Shown here: positions 18,573-29,941 of the stretch, one piece after another
Position numbering within the stretch: position 1 is the stretch's first letter
Layout of the letters: every line of letters begins with the position of its first letter
DNA from: Buttiauxella agrestis
GTDB lineage: Bacteria > Pseudomonadota > Gammaproteobacteria > Enterobacterales > Enterobacteriaceae
Length of the DNA stretch: 64,000 bases
Assembly (NCBI RefSeq): GCF_900446255.1
Contig: NZ_UIGI01000001.1
Location: 1,390,763-1,454,762 of the forward strand
Direction: 5' to 3'
Position numbers and translations under genes: made by a program
Notes under the pieces: model-generated
Database searches by the model: none
What the model saw: the letters and a program-made list of their open reading frames with translations, nothing else
Told to the model about the DNA's origin: nothing

Positions 18573-20405
18573 TTGAACTCAGAATTGATTTGGGTCCTGT
18601 CACTGTTAGCGATTGCGGTAGTGTTATTCGCCACCGGCAAAGTGCGTATGGATGCGGTTGCTTTGCTTGTCATCATTGCGTTTGTCCTCAGCGGTACACT
18701 GACTCTTAGCGAAGCCTTTTCTGGTTTTAGCGACCCCAATGTTATTTTGATTGCAGCGCTTTTTATCATTGGCGATGGACTCGTTCGAACCGGCGTTGCC
18801 TCAAAAATGGGCTCCTGGCTGGTGGATGTCGCAGGCAGCAGTGAAACAAAAATGTTGGTTTTGCTGATGTTAACGGTGGCGGGCCTCGGCGCGTTCATGA
18901 GTTCAACGGGCGTGGTCGCCATATTTATTCCCGTGGTGCTCAGTGTGTCCATGCGCATGAAAACCTCACCATCACGCCTGATGATGCCGCTGAGTTTTGC
19001 CGGGTTGATTAGCGGCATGATGACGCTTGTCGCCACGCCACCAAACCTGGTGGTAAACAGTGAACTGCTGCGCGAAGGTTTACAGGGTTTCCACTTCTTT
19101 AGCGTGACGCCAATAGGTCTGGTCATTTTGCTGTTGGGTATCGGTTATATGCTGATTGCGCGGTTTGCGTTAAACGGGCAGAAAAATGATGACGGCAGAC
19201 AAGACTGGCGACGCCGAACTTTCCGCGACCTGATCAAAGATTATCGGCTGACGGGGCGCGCGCGTCGCCTGGCGATTCGCCCTGGTTCGCCAATGGTTGG
19301 TCGCCGTCTTGATGATTTAAAACTGCGTGAGCGTTATGGTGCCAACGTTATTGGCCTTGAGCGTTGGCGTAAATTCAGACGGGTGATCGTGAATGTCACT
19401 GGAGTGACCGAGTTCCGCGCCCGCGATGTTTTGCTCATCGATATGTCGGCGTCAGATATGGATCTGCGTGAATTTTGTAGCGAACAGATGCTGGAGCCGA
19501 TGGTGCTGCGCGGTGAATATTTTTCAGACCAGGCGCTGGATGTGGGGATGGCGGAAGTCTCGCTGATCCCTGAGTCTGAGTTAATCGGGCAAACGCTGCG
19601 CGAAATTGGCTTCCGTACCCGCTACGGCCTGAATGTCGTCGGGTTACGCCGTAATGGCGAAGCGATGGAAGGCTTGCTGGTGGATGAAGCCTTACAACTT
19701 GGCGATATCTTGCTGGTGGTTGGCGACTGGAAATTGATCAGCCAGTTGCAACTTAAAGGCCGCGATTTCCTGGTGCTTAATTTACCCGTGGAAGAGGGCG
19801 AAGCCTCGCCTGCGCATAGCCAGGCTCCGCACGCTATTTTCTGCCTGGCGTTGATGGTGGCGCTGATGCTGACCGATGAAATTCCCAATACCATTGCCGC
19901 TATTATTGCCTGTTTGCTGATGGGTAAATTCCGCTGTATCGATATGGAAAGTGCTTATAAAGCGGTGCATTGGCCAAGCATCATCTTGATTGTCGGCATG
20001 ATGCCGTTTGCGCTTGCGCTGCAAAAAACGGGTGGGGTGAACTTGATTGTGGATGGGTTGATGCGTCTGGGGGGCGGCTACGGCCCGCACTTGATGCTGA
20101 TCTGCCTGTTCGTGATGTGCGCTGCAATTGGGCTATTTATCTCAAATACCGCCACCGCCGTGTTAATGGCACCTATCGCGCTGGCGGCGGCAAAATCAAT
20201 GGGTGTTTCGCCTTATCCCTTTGCGATGATTGTCGCACTTGCTGCCTCTGCTGCGTTTATGACTCCGGTATCTTCACCGGTTAATACGCTCGTTCTGGGG
20301 CCGGGAAATTATAAGTTCAGCGATTTTGTGAAGATGGGCGTGCCATTTACGGTGATTGTGATGGTAGTAAGCGTGGTGATGGTGCCGATGCTGTTCCCAT
20401 TCTAA
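18573..20405 (+). CDS. yfbS: YfbS, DASS-type anion transporter with two RCK_C domains
   Basis: YfbS is a predicted inner-membrane anion/sodium symporter of the sulfate/dicarboxylate class; its substrate is unproven. The 610 residues match E. coli in length. The N-terminal membrane half spans about 1-190 ([13 protein letters not shown] is the first hairpin-type loop), two cytoplasmic TrkA_C domains lie at about 215-295 and 300-390 (each with the RxRYGxNVxGL pattern), and the second membrane half is about 410-610 with the repeat loop [17 protein letters not shown]. The start is TTG at 18573 behind AAGGAA, as no better ATG gives the conserved N-terminus. Confidence 0.94.
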   Translation: MNSELIWVLSLLAIAVVLFATGKVRMDAVALLVIIAFVLSGTLTLSEAFSGFSDPNVILIAALFIIGDGLVRTGVASKMGSWLVDVAGSSETKMLVLLMLTVAGLGAFMSSTGVVAIFIPVVLSVSMRMKTSPSRLMMPLSFAGLISGMMTLVATPPNLVVNSELLREGLQGFHFFSVTPIGLVILLLGIGYMLIARFALNGQKNDDGRQDWRRRTFRDLIKDYRLTGRARRLAIRPGSPMVGRRLDDLKLRERYGANVIGLERWRKFRRVIVNVTGVTEFRARDVLLIDMSASDMDLREFCSEQMLEPMVLRGEYFSDQALDVGMAEVSLIPESELIGQTLREIGFRTRYGLNVVGLRRNGEAMEGLLVDEALQLGDILLVVGDWKLISQLQLKGRDFLVLNLPVEEGEASPAHSQAPHAIFCLALMVALMLTDEIPNTIAAIIACLLMGKFRCIDMESAYKAVHWPSIILIVGMMPFALALQKTGGVNLIVDGLMRLGGGYGPHLMLICLFVMCAAIGLFISNTATAVLMAPIALAAAKSMGVSPYPFAMIVALAASAAFMTPVSSPVNTLVLGPGNYKFSDFVKMGVPFTVIVMVVSVVMVPMLFPF

Positions 20406-20530
20406 TACCCCTCATACTTGAAGCCGCATCTTTGTTGGCTGCGTTCACAAACCCCAGTCACTTACTTTTGTAAGCTCCTGGGGATTTACTCTCTTGCCAC
20501 CTTGATGCCACTCCAATTATTTTGGGTATA
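20406..20530. repeat. ERIC (IRU) element between yfbS and yfbR
   Basis: A 125-base element fills the gap between two converging genes. It has the ERIC core on the complementary strand (CCCCAGGAGCTTAC...GTAAGTGACTGGGGT), and ends in the inverted termini TACCC / GGGTA. The length fits the ERIC consensus of about 126 bp. The two neighbouring genes abut it within 3 bases, so it supplies the whole 3' space of both and probably folds into a long hairpin in either transcript. Confidence 0.92.
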
Positions 20531-20532
20531 AA

Positions 20533-21132
20533 CTAAAGCGGTGAATCCTGGCTAATCTCATCGAGTGACAGCTGGAAGCTCGGAACAAATACCTTCATGA
20601 AATAGTCCATCTCTTCGCTGTGGCGGTCCGCCAGCGTTTTCTCGAGGCGGCTTTTCGCCAGCAAAAACTCGTTATTTCCAGCAGACAGTTCTTCCAGACA
20701 TTTCAGATAGGCGCATAGCGCATCAGCCTGCTTCACGATGGCTCTTTCTTCATCGCTGCTCTGATGCTCATCAATCAGCGGCGCCCAGATATCGCGTAAC
20801 TCTTCCGGTACCATATCAATCAGTTTCTGCTGCGCAATTTTCTCGATGGCTTTGTATTCGTGCGCAATCTGCGAGTTGAAATACTTTACGGGAGTGGGCA
20901 AATCGCCGGTTAAAACTTCGCTGGCGTCATGATACATCGCCAACAGCGCAACATGTTCGGCGTTAATTTGCCCGTTAAATTTACGGTTTTTAATCACTGC
21001 CAGGGCATGAGCGACCATCGCGACTTGTAAGCTATGCTCCGAAACATTTTCGGTACGCACATTACGCATCAGCGGCCAACGATTGATTAATTTCAGACGT
21101 GAAAGGTGGGCGAAGAAATGGCTCTGGCTCAT
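20533..21132 (-). CDS. yfbR: 5'-deoxynucleotidase YfbR
   Basis: YfbR is an HD-domain phosphohydrolase that removes phosphate from 5'-deoxyribonucleoside monophosphates, helping dUMP supply and nucleotide balance. The 199 residues match E. coli YfbR. The metal-binding residues are seen as H33 in ENVSEHSLQ and H68-D69 in [19 protein letters not shown], with the later Asp in [13 protein letters not shown]. It is transcribed in the same direction as alaA, 80 bases downstream of it, and converges on yfbS through the ERIC element. Confidence 0.96.
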   Translation of the reverse strand: MSQSHFFAHLSRLKLINRWPLMRNVRTENVSEHSLQVAMVAHALAVIKNRKFNGQINAEHVALLAMYHDASEVLTGDLPTPVKYFNSQIAHEYKAIEKIAQQKLIDMVPEELRDIWAPLIDEHQSSDEERAIVKQADALCAYLKCLEELSAGNNEFLLAKSRLEKTLADRHSEEMDYFMKVFVPSFQLSLDEISQDSPL

Positions 21133-21212
21133 AGGTACACTCGGTGTCTACTACAAAGAAAACCATTGTGCAGGGGGGCAGGGGAAGATGCAAACATCTC
21201 CCCCCTCAAGGT

Positions 21213-22427
21213 TTACTGGTGGTAGTGTCCCAGGAAGCGGCCAAATTTATTGATCGCCATTTCCAGTTCGTCAACGCGCGGTAAAGTCACAATACGCACG
21301 TGATCCGGCCACGGCCAGTTAAATGCAGTTCCCTGAACCAACAGCACTTTTTCTTGCAGCAAGAAATCCAGCACCATTTTTTGGTCATCATGGATGTTAA
21401 AACGTTTCGCATCGATTTTCGGGAACATATACAGCGCACCGCGTGGCTTCACACACGAGACACCCGGGATATCGTTAATCAATTCCCATGCGCGATTGCG
21501 TTGCTCATACAGACGCCCGCCAGGCGCGATAAATTCGCTGATACTCTGATAGCCGCCGAGTGCCGTCTGGATCGCATGTTGCGCCGGAACGTTGGCGCAC
21601 AGGCGCATCGACGCCAGCATTTCCAGACCTTCAATGTAGCCTTTAGCGTGTTTTTTCGGTCCGTTCAGTACCATCCAGCCCTGACGGAAGCCCGCGACAC
21701 GGTAAGTTTTGGACAAACCATTAAAGGTGACAGTCAGTAAATCAGGTGCGAGAGCAGCAATCGAATGGTGCTGCGCTTCGTCGTAAAGAATCTTGTCGTA
21801 AATTTCATCAGCAAAAATAATTAAATTATGCTGACGAGCGATCTCCACGATTTCCAGTAGCAGTTCTTTAGAGTAGACCGCGCCGGTTGGGTTGTTCGGG
21901 TTAATAATCACAATCCCGCGAGTACGAGGTGTGATTTTTGCTCGAATATCATCAAGATCCGGGAACCAATCGGAAGACTCATCACATAAATAATGAACAG
22001 CTTTACCGCTGGAAAGTGATACTGCCGCCGTCCATAATGGGTAATCCGGAGCAGGGACCAGCATCTCATCGCCGCTATTGAGCAAGGCTTGCATGGATTG
22101 AACAATCAGCTCAGAGACACCGTTCCCGATATAGATGTCTTCAACCGTCACATCCCGTATGTCACGAGCCTGATAATGCTGCATGATGGCTTTGCGTGCG
22201 GAGTAAAGTCCTTTTGAGTCGCAGTAACCTTGCGCCGTAGGCAGGTTACGAATCACATCGACAAGAATTTCATCCGGCGCATCAAAACCAAATGGCGCAG
22301 GGTTGCCGATATTCAGTTTGAGGACTTTATTCCCTTCTTCTTCAAGGCGTTTTGCCTCTTTAAGCACGGGGCCACGGATGTCGTAACAGACGTTATCAAG
22401 TTTGCTGGATTTTTCGATAGGGGACAT
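21213..22427 (-). CDS. alaA: Glutamate-pyruvate aminotransferase AlaA
   Basis: AlaA (YfbQ) makes alanine from pyruvate and glutamate and is the main alanine-synthesising transaminase in E. coli. The ATG at 22427 gives 404 residues starting MSPIEKSSKLDNV; nine upstream in-frame residues are not conserved. It is a class I PLP aminotransferase: GNGVSELIVQ phosphate-binding turn, INPNNPTGAVYS, FADEIYDK with the cofactor Asp, and the PLP lysine K240 in NGLSKTYR. The product is cytoplasmic. A long AT-rich control region separates it from divergent lrhA. Confidence 0.97.
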   Translation of the reverse strand: MSPIEKSSKLDNVCYDIRGPVLKEAKRLEEEGNKVLKLNIGNPAPFGFDAPDEILVDVIRNLPTAQGYCDSKGLYSARKAIMQHYQARDIRDVTVEDIYIGNGVSELIVQSMQALLNSGDEMLVPAPDYPLWTAAVSLSSGKAVHYLCDESSDWFPDLDDIRAKITPRTRGIVIINPNNPTGAVYSKELLLEIVEIARQHNLIIFADEIYDKILYDEAQHHSIAALAPDLLTVTFNGLSKTYRVAGFRQGWMVLNGPKKHAKGYIEGLEMLASMRLCANVPAQHAIQTALGGYQSISEFIAPGGRLYEQRNRAWELINDIPGVSCVKPRGALYMFPKIDAKRFNIHDDQKMVLDFLLQEKVLLVQGTAFNWPWPDHVRIVTLPRVDELEMAINKFGRFLGHYHQ

Positions 22428-23438
22428 GAACCTGACCTTAAATGTTAGCGTCACTTCCTGCCGTGGAAGCGACCAGGCATCAATGTACTCCTGCCACGCG
22501 CAGATTTGAAGGTGGGCGAAGCGCTGAACTGTAATTAATCTTCTGATTTTTTGAGATAGTGATAAAGCCAGGTGGGTGAGGTTTTTGCAGTATTATATAT
22601 CGTTAAAAATGTATTTTACAATTAAAAATATAACAAAATGAAGTGTTTTTGAGTCTGTTAACTCCCTCTGAGGGTGGTGTTGCAGCAGGTAATGCTGTGT
22701 TAATTGCGAATTTAATTGAGTAATAGTTAAGGAAAATTGAATATTCATGCTTAAGGTTAAAATGAATACATTAGAGTGAGTTAATAATATGTATAAAAAA
22801 TAACAACCGATATAATTAATATAAACAGTTAATAGAGTTGAATTTCTTCTCATTTTACCTTGAAAGAAAATGTCCAATTTTGGTTATAATTGACAGAAGA
22901 AAGAATTAAAAAAGAGAATGAGATCAGATAATTCGCAACAAAAGTTATGAGATGGGACGATTTGCGGTAAGATAACCTACAGTTAATGGTAGGTGTTTCT
23001 TGTTGAATATTACGCAACTCTATGTTTTGTTGTGGGTTCGTGTGTAGTAATCACGCCCGGTTAATTACCCTTGTTGCGTAGTAACATTAAGAAGATTTTC
23101 ATCAGTCATACACTCGTTGTTGTTGTGCATCGAATAAATAAAACTCATTATTGAAGTGGATTTACAATAATTACTCAGTTTTAATTTACGCGACTAGTAC
23201 GTTAAGACGAATGTTTGTATGTTGTTTACGCCAGTATAATAACTCCCGGAATACGCGCTGCACATTATTGGTGCGCGTCGACCAGGGTTAGTGAAAATAA
23301 AAAAGTCAGAGCGACTGTCAGGATGATGGTGCAGCCCTACGGGGACGTTCTGTAAAAGGGAATTGCTTTATCTTTTTGATAAATCACAGCAATAAAACTA
23401 AGGCAGACTCGTAAGAGCAACCTACTAGTGAAAAAATT
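22428..23438. promoter_or_regulatory. Long AT-rich control region between alaA and lrhA
   Basis: About 1 kb without a convincing gene, strongly AT-rich from about 22560 to 23230, lies between divergent alaA and lrhA. E. coli also has a long spacer and a long lrhA leader here. The part from about 23050 would be the lrhA leader if similar. A 94-codon frame on the minus strand (22593-22877) has low-complexity hydrophobic content and no ribosome-binding site, so I treat it as chance. The AT-richness suggests H-NS binding. Confidence 0.5.
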
Positions 23439-24374
23439 ATGATTAACGCAAATCGTCCGATATTAAATCTCGACCTCGATCTGCTAAGGACTTTTGTTGC
23501 CGTAGCGGATCTCAATACCTTTGCTGCGGCGGCAGTTGCGGTGTGCCGTACTCAATCGGCAGTAAGCCAGCAGATGCAGCGTCTTGAACAGTTAGTAGGG
23601 AAAGAGCTTTTTGCCCGTCATGGCCGTAATAAGCTACTGACAGAGCATGGAATCCAGCTTCTGGGATACGCGCGAAAAATTCTGCGTTTCAATGATGAAG
23701 CTTGCACCTCGCTGATGTTTAGTAATTTGCAGGGCGTGCTGACCATCGGCGCCTCTGATGAAACAGCGGATACTATTCTGCCATTCCTGCTTAATCGGAT
23801 AAGTTCCGTTTATCCAAAGCTTGCATTGGATGTGCGTGTTAAACGTAATCCGTTCATGATTGAAATGCTCAACCAGCAGGAAGTTGACTTAGTTGTTACT
23901 ACAGCGAAGCCTGTGCATTTTGAATCCATTGTTTTACGCACTTCACCGACGTTATGGTATTGCGCGGCAGATTATGTCTTCCAGAAAGGTGAAACCGTGC
24001 CTCTGGTGATGCTCGACGATCCGAGTCCTTACCGGGATATGATGCTGGAGCATTTGAATGCAGAGCGCATTCCGTGGCGTATAGCCTATGTTGCTTCCAC
24101 ACTTTCAGCGGTACGTGCGGCCGTTAAAGCAGGCCTGGGTGTTACCGCTCGTCCTGTTGAAATGATGAGTCCTGAGTTGCGCGTGCTCGGTAGCGCTGAT
24201 GGCTTACCCGTGATGCCAGAGACCCAATATCTGTTGTGCCGCAATATGCAAACGACCAATGATTTGGCGCAGGCTATTTTTAGTGCGCTGGAATCCAACC
24301 CAAATCCCTATCGTTATTTGGCTTCATCAGATGAAGATGATGGCACTGTGTTAATGGAACGCGATTTCGAGTAA
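23439..24374 (+). CDS. lrhA: LysR-type regulator LrhA
   Basis: LrhA represses flhDC (motility and chemotaxis), type 1 fimbriae and indirectly rpoS translation in E. coli. The 311-residue product is close to the E. coli length (312). The N-terminal winged helix-turn-helix is at about residues 11-70 ([20 protein letters not shown], then [14 protein letters not shown] as recognition helix), followed by the LysR substrate domain from about 95 ([20 protein letters not shown]). The last 40 residues differ from E. coli, ending in an acidic stretch ([16 protein letters not shown]). It is upstream of nuo in the same direction, but a 629-base gap indicates separate promoters. Confidence 0.95.
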   Translation: MINANRPILNLDLDLLRTFVAVADLNTFAAAAVAVCRTQSAVSQQMQRLEQLVGKELFARHGRNKLLTEHGIQLLGYARKILRFNDEACTSLMFSNLQGVLTIGASDETADTILPFLLNRISSVYPKLALDVRVKRNPFMIEMLNQQEVDLVVTTAKPVHFESIVLRTSPTLWYCAADYVFQKGETVPLVMLDDPSPYRDMMLEHLNAERIPWRIAYVASTLSAVRAAVKAGLGVTARPVEMMSPELRVLGSADGLPVMPETQYLLCRNMQTTNDLAQAIFSALESNPNPYRYLASSDEDDGTVLMERDFE

Positions 24375-25003
24375 CGCATGGCAGGTTGTTGGTAACAAAA
24401 TATGAAATTCGAAAACAGGTCACTGAGTTTGTTTTTTGGCTCAGCGGCTTGTTTTTTAATCAATGCAAGATAAGTTTATTGCTGTTTTGTAAAAACATGT
24501 TTTAAAACAAACCACTCCGCACCTCCCTCACTGACTGCCTTCATCCAACGTCTTCTGAATCAACTCGTGTTTAAATGTTAAAAAATAGGCCGCAATGTTG
24601 TTGGTTTTTGATATGGATTAACAAAAGCGTGTCTCAGATCAAGAAAATACTCCCTATAGGGGGGATGAATAGTTGAGATTTCCTGCCAAAATAGAACAGT
24701 AGTTATTTTTTTCCAGCATTACGGACACGATTCACCATCAATAATACCGAGTTAATCACTCGGCGTTACTAACGTTTAAGGCACTAAATGTTAATGAAGG
24801 TGGTGTCATGTAAATTAATGTGTGGATACTTTTGTTAAAGTTGACAAAAGGTTATAGAAAGGAGTAAAAAACCCCATCAATTTGCTGGTAAAGTTTTGAT
24901 TCCAGCAGTTATTGTAAGGTTTATTGTTCCTCCCCATGAATCGATGTGGTGTTCATCTGCCAGCAAGAGTAGAGACTTTGGCGCCACTTTTGATGAGTAA
25001 GCA
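24375..25003. promoter_or_regulatory. nuo operon control region
   Basis: This 629-base gap should hold the nuo promoters, which in E. coli are controlled by ArcA, NarL, IHF and Fis. Seen: a 6-bp dyad CCGAGT/ACTCGG at 24747-24763, a palindrome-like TACTCCCTATAGGGGGG at 24647-24663 that resembles a NarL/NarP 7-N-7 arrangement imperfectly, and a TTGACA hexamer at 24841-24846. No good -10 at the right spacing was found, so promoter positions are not assigned. Confidence 0.5.
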
Positions 25004-25447
25004 ATGAGTATGTCAACATCCACTGAAGTTATCGCTCACCATTGGGCGTTCGCAGTTTTTCTTATTGTTGCCATTGGCCTGTGTTGCGTAATGCTTCTCG
25101 GGGCCTGGTTCCTTGGCGGGAGAGCTAAGGGTCGGCACAAAAACACTCCCTTCGAGTCAGGTATCGACTCAGTTGGTACAGCGCGCTTACGTCTATCCGC
25201 CAAGTTTTACCTGGTCGCCATGTTCTTCGTCATCTTCGACGTGGAAGCCTTGTATCTCTATGCGTGGTCAGTGTCCATCCGTGAAAGTGGATGGGTAGGC
25301 TTCGTCGAGGCCGCAATTTTCATTTTAGTGTTACTGGCAGGCTTGGTGTATCTGGTGCGTATTGGCGCGCTTGACTGGACACCTGCGCGTTCGCGCCGTG
25401 CCCAAATCAACCCGGAAACCGACAGTATCACTAACCGTCAGCAGTAA
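25004..25447 (+). CDS. nuoA: NADH-quinone oxidoreductase subunit NuoA
   Basis: NuoA is a small membrane subunit of complex I near the quinone-binding junction. The 147-residue product has three hydrophobic helices (about 15-38, 67-88, 97-118) and the conserved acidic pair Asp79/Glu81 in [15 protein letters not shown]. The start [16 protein letters not shown] equals that of E. coli; alternative ATG at codon 3 cannot be excluded. First gene of the 13-gene nuo operon, 15 bases before nuoB. Confidence 0.97.
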   Translation: MSMSTSTEVIAHHWAFAVFLIVAIGLCCVMLLGAWFLGGRAKGRHKNTPFESGIDSVGTARLRLSAKFYLVAMFFVIFDVEALYLYAWSVSIRESGWVGFVEAAIFILVLLAGLVYLVRIGALDWTPARSRRAQINPETDSITNRQQ

Positions 25448-25462
25448 CAGCGAGGCAATAAG

Positions 25463-26137
25463 ATGGACTATACGCTCACCCGCATAGACCCCGACGGTGA
25501 GAACGACCGTTACCCCCTGCAAAAACAGGAGATCGTAACCGATCCTCTTGACCAAGAAATCAACCGTAGCGTGTACATGGGCAAGCTCGAACATGCCATG
25601 CACGATATGGTGAACTGGGGTCGTAAAAACTCAATTTGGCCTTATAACTTTGGCCTTTCTTGCTGCTACGTTGAGATGGTGACCTCGTTTACCGCCGTGC
25701 ATGACGTGGCACGTTTTGGTGCCGAAGTATTGCGTGCTTCTCCGCGTCAGGCTGACCTGATGGTTATTGCAGGAACCTGCTTCACCAAAATGGCTCCCGT
25801 CATTCAGCGTCTTTATGACCAAATGCTCGAACCAAAATGGGTCATTTCAATGGGTGCGTGCGCCAACTCCGGCGGCATGTACGACATCTATTCCGTGGTG
25901 CAGGGTGTGGATAAATTCCTGCCGGTTGATGTTTACATCCCTGGCTGCCCGCCGCGTCCGGAAGCGTATATGCAGGCTCTGATGCTGCTGCAAGAATCCA
26001 TTGGTAAAGAACGTCGTCCGCTCTCGTGGGTGGTTGGCGATCAAGGTGTGTATCGCGCCAATATGCAATCCGAGCGCGAACGTAAACGTGGTGAGCGTAT
26101 TGCTGTCACCAACTTGCGGACGCCAGACGAGATTTAA
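25463..26137 (+). CDS. nuoB: NADH-quinone oxidoreductase subunit NuoB
   Basis: NuoB carries cluster N2, the final [4Fe-4S] centre that passes electrons to ubiquinone. The four ligands are visible: C67 and C68 (GLSCCYVEM), C133 (GACANSGG) and C162 (IPGCPPRPE). The 224-residue length exceeds E. coli NuoB by four residues at the ends. It is a peripheral-arm subunit in contact with NuoCD and NuoI. A 90-base gap follows before nuoC. Confidence 0.97.
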   Translation: MDYTLTRIDPDGENDRYPLQKQEIVTDPLDQEINRSVYMGKLEHAMHDMVNWGRKNSIWPYNFGLSCCYVEMVTSFTAVHDVARFGAEVLRASPRQADLMVIAGTCFTKMAPVIQRLYDQMLEPKWVISMGACANSGGMYDIYSVVQGVDKFLPVDVYIPGCPPRPEAYMQALMLLQESIGKERRPLSWVVGDQGVYRANMQSERERKRGERIAVTNLRTPDEI

Positions 26138-26227
26138 TTTGCGCCTGTGGTTGGCGTGAGTTTACTTCGCATATCAATAATATTAGCGCGAAGCCGCTGA
26201 CCAACAGTCACCACAGTACCATTTGCA

Positions 26228-28039
26228 ATGGTGAGAATTATGACCGATTTAACTGCGCATGATGCCAACCAGCAAGCCTGGCAAACCCGTGACCATCTTG
26301 ATGATCCGGTTATTGGCGAACTGCGTAACCGTTTTGGGCCGGATGCCTTCACTGTTCAGCCAACCCGCACTGGTGTTCCGGTGGCCTGGGTTAAGCGTGA
26401 ACAATTACTGGAAGTTGTCGATTTCCTGAAAAGACTGCCAAAACCTTACGTCATGCTATTTGACTTGCATGGTATGGATGAGCGTCTTCGTACTCACCGC
26501 GACGGTTTACCGGCCGCGGATTTTTCCGTTTTCTACCACCTGATTTCTATCGATCGCAATCGCGACATCATGCTCAAGGTGGCGCTGTCTGAAAACGACC
26601 TGAACGTACCAACGATAACCAAACTGTTCCCTAACGCGAACTGGTATGAGCGTGAAACATGGGAAATGTTTGGCATCACCTTTAATGGGCACCCGCACCT
26701 GACGCGCATCATGATGCCGCCAACGTGGGAAGGCCATCCGCTGCGTAAAGACTACCCGGCGCGCGCCACCGAGTTCGATCCGTTTGAATTGACTAAACAG
26801 AAAGAAGACCTCGAGATGGAAGCGCTGACCTTCAAGCCTGAAGATTGGGGCATGAAGCGCAGCAGTGAACATGAAGACTTCATGTTCCTGAACCTCGGTC
26901 CTAACCACCCATCTGCTCACGGCGCATTCCGTATTGTCCTGCAACTCGACGGTGAAGAAATTGTCGATTGCGTTCCGGACATCGGGTATCACCACCGTGG
27001 CGCTGAGAAAATGGGTGAGCGTCAGTCCTGGCATAGCTACATTCCTTACACCGACCGTATCGAGTATCTCGGCGGTTGCGTAAACGAAATGCCCTACGTG
27101 CTGGCGGTCGAAAAACTGGCGGGTATCAAGGTTCCTGAACGCGTAGACGTTATCCGCGTCATGCTGTCTGAACTGTTCCGTATCAACAGCCACCTGCTGT
27201 ACATCTCCACGTTTATTCAGGACGTGGGCGCGATGACTCCGGTGTTCTTCGCCTTTACCGACCGTCAGAAAATCTATGACCTGGTCGAAGCGATTACCGG
27301 TTTCCGTATGCACCCGGCCTGGTTCCGTATCGGCGGTGTAGCACATGACTTGCCAAACGGTTGGGAACGTCTGCTTAAAGAGTTCCTCGACTGGATGCCG
27401 AAACGTCTGGATTCCTACGAGAAAGCTGCGCTGCGCAACACCATCCTGAAAGGCCGTTCTCAGGGCGTTGCTGCGTATGGCAAGAAAGAAGCGCTGGAGT
27501 GGGGCACTACCGGTGCTGGCTTGCGTGCTACTGGTGTCGATTTCGATATCCGTAAAGCTCGCCCTTACTCTGGTTATGAAAACTTCGACTTCGAAATTCC
27601 GGTCGGCGGTGGCATCAGCGACTGCTACACCCGCGTGATGTTGAAAGTTGAAGAACTTCGCCAGAGCTTGCGCATTCTTGATCAGTGCCTGAAAAACATG
27701 CCTGCTGGCCCGTTCAAAGCTGACCATCCGCTGACAACGCCGCCGCCGAAAGAGCGCACGCTGCAACATATCGAGACCCTGATCACTCACTTCCTGCAAG
27801 TTTCGTGGGGCCCGGTCATGCCGGCTAACGAATCCTTCCAGATGATTGAGGCGACGAAAGGGATTAACAGTTACTACCTGACCAGCGACGGCAGCACCAT
27901 GAGCTACCGTACCCGCATCCGCACCCCGAGCTTTGCGCACTTGCAGCAAATCCCGTCGGCGATTCGTGGCAGCCTGGTTTCTGACCTGATTGTCTATCTG
28001 GGTAGTATCGATTTTGTAATGTCTGATGTGGATCGCTAA
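26228..28039 (+). CDS. nuoC: NADH-quinone oxidoreductase fused subunit NuoCD
   Basis: NuoCD is the fused 30-kDa/49-kDa subunit typical of enterobacteria and forms much of the quinone pocket. Of 603 residues, about 1-190 are the NuoC part (FHYLISIDR-like [13 protein letters not shown], then [16 protein letters not shown]), and about 210-603 the NuoD part, starting [14 protein letters not shown] and ending [16 protein letters not shown] as in E. coli. The ATG at 26228 keeps the MVxxMTDL start; an ATG at 26240 is a possible alternative. nuoE begins 2 bases after its stop. Confidence 0.97.
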   Translation: MVRIMTDLTAHDANQQAWQTRDHLDDPVIGELRNRFGPDAFTVQPTRTGVPVAWVKREQLLEVVDFLKRLPKPYVMLFDLHGMDERLRTHRDGLPAADFSVFYHLISIDRNRDIMLKVALSENDLNVPTITKLFPNANWYERETWEMFGITFNGHPHLTRIMMPPTWEGHPLRKDYPARATEFDPFELTKQKEDLEMEALTFKPEDWGMKRSSEHEDFMFLNLGPNHPSAHGAFRIVLQLDGEEIVDCVPDIGYHHRGAEKMGERQSWHSYIPYTDRIEYLGGCVNEMPYVLAVEKLAGIKVPERVDVIRVMLSELFRINSHLLYISTFIQDVGAMTPVFFAFTDRQKIYDLVEAITGFRMHPAWFRIGGVAHDLPNGWERLLKEFLDWMPKRLDSYEKAALRNTILKGRSQGVAAYGKKEALEWGTTGAGLRATGVDFDIRKARPYSGYENFDFEIPVGGGISDCYTRVMLKVEELRQSLRILDQCLKNMPAGPFKADHPLTTPPPKERTLQHIETLITHFLQVSWGPVMPANESFQMIEATKGINSYYLTSDGSTMSYRTRIRTPSFAHLQQIPSAIRGSLVSDLIVYLGSIDFVMSDVDR

Positions 28040-28041
28040 CT

Positions 28042-28542
28042 ATGCACGATAAACAACAACCCCAGGCCGAAGCTTTTGAATTGAGTGCGGCCGAGCGTGA
28101 TGCGATTGAGCACGAAAAACATCATTACGAAGATGCTCGCGCAGCGTCTATCGAAGCGCTGAAAATTGTACAGAAACAGCGTGGCTGGGTGCCAGACGGC
28201 GCTATTTATGCCATCGCTGACGTGCTGGGCATTCCTGCCAGTGACGTAGAAGGTGTTGCGACTTTCTATAGCCAGATTTTCCGCCAGCCGGTGGGCCGCC
28301 ACGTTATCCGCTATTGCGATAGCGTGGTTTGCCATATTACGGGCTACCAGGGCATTCAGTCGGCTATCGAAGCAAAACTGAGCATCAAACCGGGTCAAAC
28401 CACGTTTGATGGTCGCTTTACCCTGCTGCCAACTTGCTGTCTGGGCAACTGCGACAAAGGGCCGACCATGATGATTGATGATGACACTCACAGCCATCTG
28501 ACGCCGGAAGCGATCCCTGATTTGCTGGAGCAGTACAAATGA
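28042..28542 (+). CDS. nuoE: NADH-quinone oxidoreductase subunit NuoE
   Basis: NuoE is the 24-kDa thioredoxin-like subunit of the NADH dehydrogenase module and binds [2Fe-2S] cluster N1a. The ligands are C92 and C97 ([11 protein letters not shown]) and C133 and C137 ([11 protein letters not shown]). The 166-residue length equals that in E. coli. Its end overlaps nuoF by 4 bases (ATGA at 28539-28542), indicating coupled translation with its direct partner. Confidence 0.97.
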   Translation: MHDKQQPQAEAFELSAAERDAIEHEKHHYEDARAASIEALKIVQKQRGWVPDGAIYAIADVLGIPASDVEGVATFYSQIFRQPVGRHVIRYCDSVVCHITGYQGIQSAIEAKLSIKPGQTTFDGRFTLLPTCCLGNCDKGPTMMIDDDTHSHLTPEAIPDLLEQYK

Positions 28543-29879
28543 AAACAGTAATTCGTACTGCCGAAACCCACCCGCTGACCTGGCGGTTGCGTGATGACAA
28601 ACAGCCGGTCTGGCTGGATGAATATCGCAGCAAAAACGGCTACGAAGGTGCTCGTCTGGCGTTGACTGGCCTTGCACCAGATGAAGTCGTTAACCGTGTT
28701 AAAGACGCTGGCCTGAAAGGGCGTGGCGGCGCAGGCTTCTCCACGGGTTTGAAGTGGAGCCTGATGCCTAAAGACGAGTCCATGAACATCCGTTACCTGC
28801 TGTGTAACGCCGATGAAATGGAACCGGGCACCTATAAAGACCGCTTGCTGATGGAGCAACTGCCGCACCTTTTGGTGGAAGGCATGTTGATTTCTGCGTT
28901 CGCGCTCAAAGCGTATCGCGGCTACATCTTCCTGCGTGGCGAATACATCGAAGCGGCTGTGCATCTGCGCCGTGCGATTGCTGAAGCCACCGAAGCGGGC
29001 CTGCTTGGCAAAAATATTCTCGGTTCTGGTTTTGATTTTGAACTGATCGTGCACACCGGTGCCGGGCGTTATATCTGTGGTGAAGAAACCGCGCTGATTA
29101 ACTCCCTCGAAGGCCGCCGCGCGAATCCACGTTCAAAACCGCCATTCCCTGCGTCAAGCGGCGTCTGGGGTAAACCGACCTGCGTTAACAACGTCGAAAC
29201 GCTGTGTAACGTCCCGGCGATTCTTGCTGATGGCGTGGAGTGGTACCAGGGCATTTCTACCAGCAAAGATGCCGGTACTAAGCTGATGGGCTTCTCGGGT
29301 CGTGTGAAAAATCCTGGCGTTTGGGAATTACCGTTCGGCACCACGGCACGTGAAATCCTCGAGGAGTATGCGGGCGGTATGCGTGATGGACTTAAATTCA
29401 AAGCCTGGCAGCCGGGTGGGGCAGGGACTGACTTCCTGACCGAATCACACCTCGATTTACCGATGGAATTCGAAAGCATCGGCAAAGCAGGCAGCCGTTT
29501 AGGTACCGCACTGGCGATGGCCGTAGACCATGAAATTGGTATGGTTCCGTTGGTTCGTAACCTGGAAGAGTTCTTTGCCCGCGAATCTTGTGGCTGGTGT
29601 ACACCGTGCCGTGACGGTTTGCCGTGGAGCGTAAAAATTCTGCGTGCGCTTGAGCGTGGCGAAGGCCAGCCAGGGGATATCGAAACACTTGAGCAACTGT
29701 GTCGATTCCTTGGTCCAGGTAAAACCTTCTGTGCGCATGCGCCAGGTGCGGTTGAGCCATTGCAGAGCGCGATTAAATATTTCCGCGAAGAATTCGAAGC
29801 AGGCATTGCCAAACAAGATTTCGGTAACACCCGTGCCATTAGTGGCATTCAGCCGAACTTGTTAAAAGCACGCTGGTGA
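28539..29879 (+). CDS. nuoF: NADH-quinone oxidoreductase subunit NuoF
   Basis: NuoF binds NADH, FMN and [4Fe-4S] cluster N3 and is the electron entry of complex I. Seen: the nucleotide-binding [13 protein letters not shown] loop near residues 61-73, the FMN/NADH segment [28 protein letters not shown], and cluster ligands C351, C354, C357 ([12 protein letters not shown]) and C398 ([10 protein letters not shown]). Glu in position of E95 (DEMEPG) is retained. 446 residues, one more than E. coli. Confidence 0.97.
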   Translation: MKTVIRTAETHPLTWRLRDDKQPVWLDEYRSKNGYEGARLALTGLAPDEVVNRVKDAGLKGRGGAGFSTGLKWSLMPKDESMNIRYLLCNADEMEPGTYKDRLLMEQLPHLLVEGMLISAFALKAYRGYIFLRGEYIEAAVHLRRAIAEATEAGLLGKNILGSGFDFELIVHTGAGRYICGEETALINSLEGRRANPRSKPPFPASSGVWGKPTCVNNVETLCNVPAILADGVEWYQGISTSKDAGTKLMGFSGRVKNPGVWELPFGTTAREILEEYAGGMRDGLKFKAWQPGGAGTDFLTESHLDLPMEFESIGKAGSRLGTALAMAVDHEIGMVPLVRNLEEFFARESCGWCTPCRDGLPWSVKILRALERGEGQPGDIETLEQLCRFLGPGKTFCAHAPGAVEPLQSAIKYFREEFEAGIAKQDFGNTRAISGIQPNLLKARW

Positions 29880-29941
29880 TATCTGCGCCGATAAAGGTGC
29901 AGGTAAGAAAAATTTTATAATTAACTGGAAGCATGCTGACT

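Noticed and set aside
22593-22877. A 94-codon minus-strand frame in the alaA-lrhA spacer
   Set aside because: No ribosome-binding site, low-complexity AT-driven composition; chance frame in AT-rich DNA.
24647-24663. Possible NarL/NarP site before nuo
   Set aside because: The two heptamers match poorly and the spacing is off; kept only as a remark in the region entry.
26507-27949. A 480-codon open frame on the minus strand opposite nuoC
   Set aside because: Shadow of nuoCD: no recognisable protein and no promoter or ribosome-binding site; open because of codon bias.
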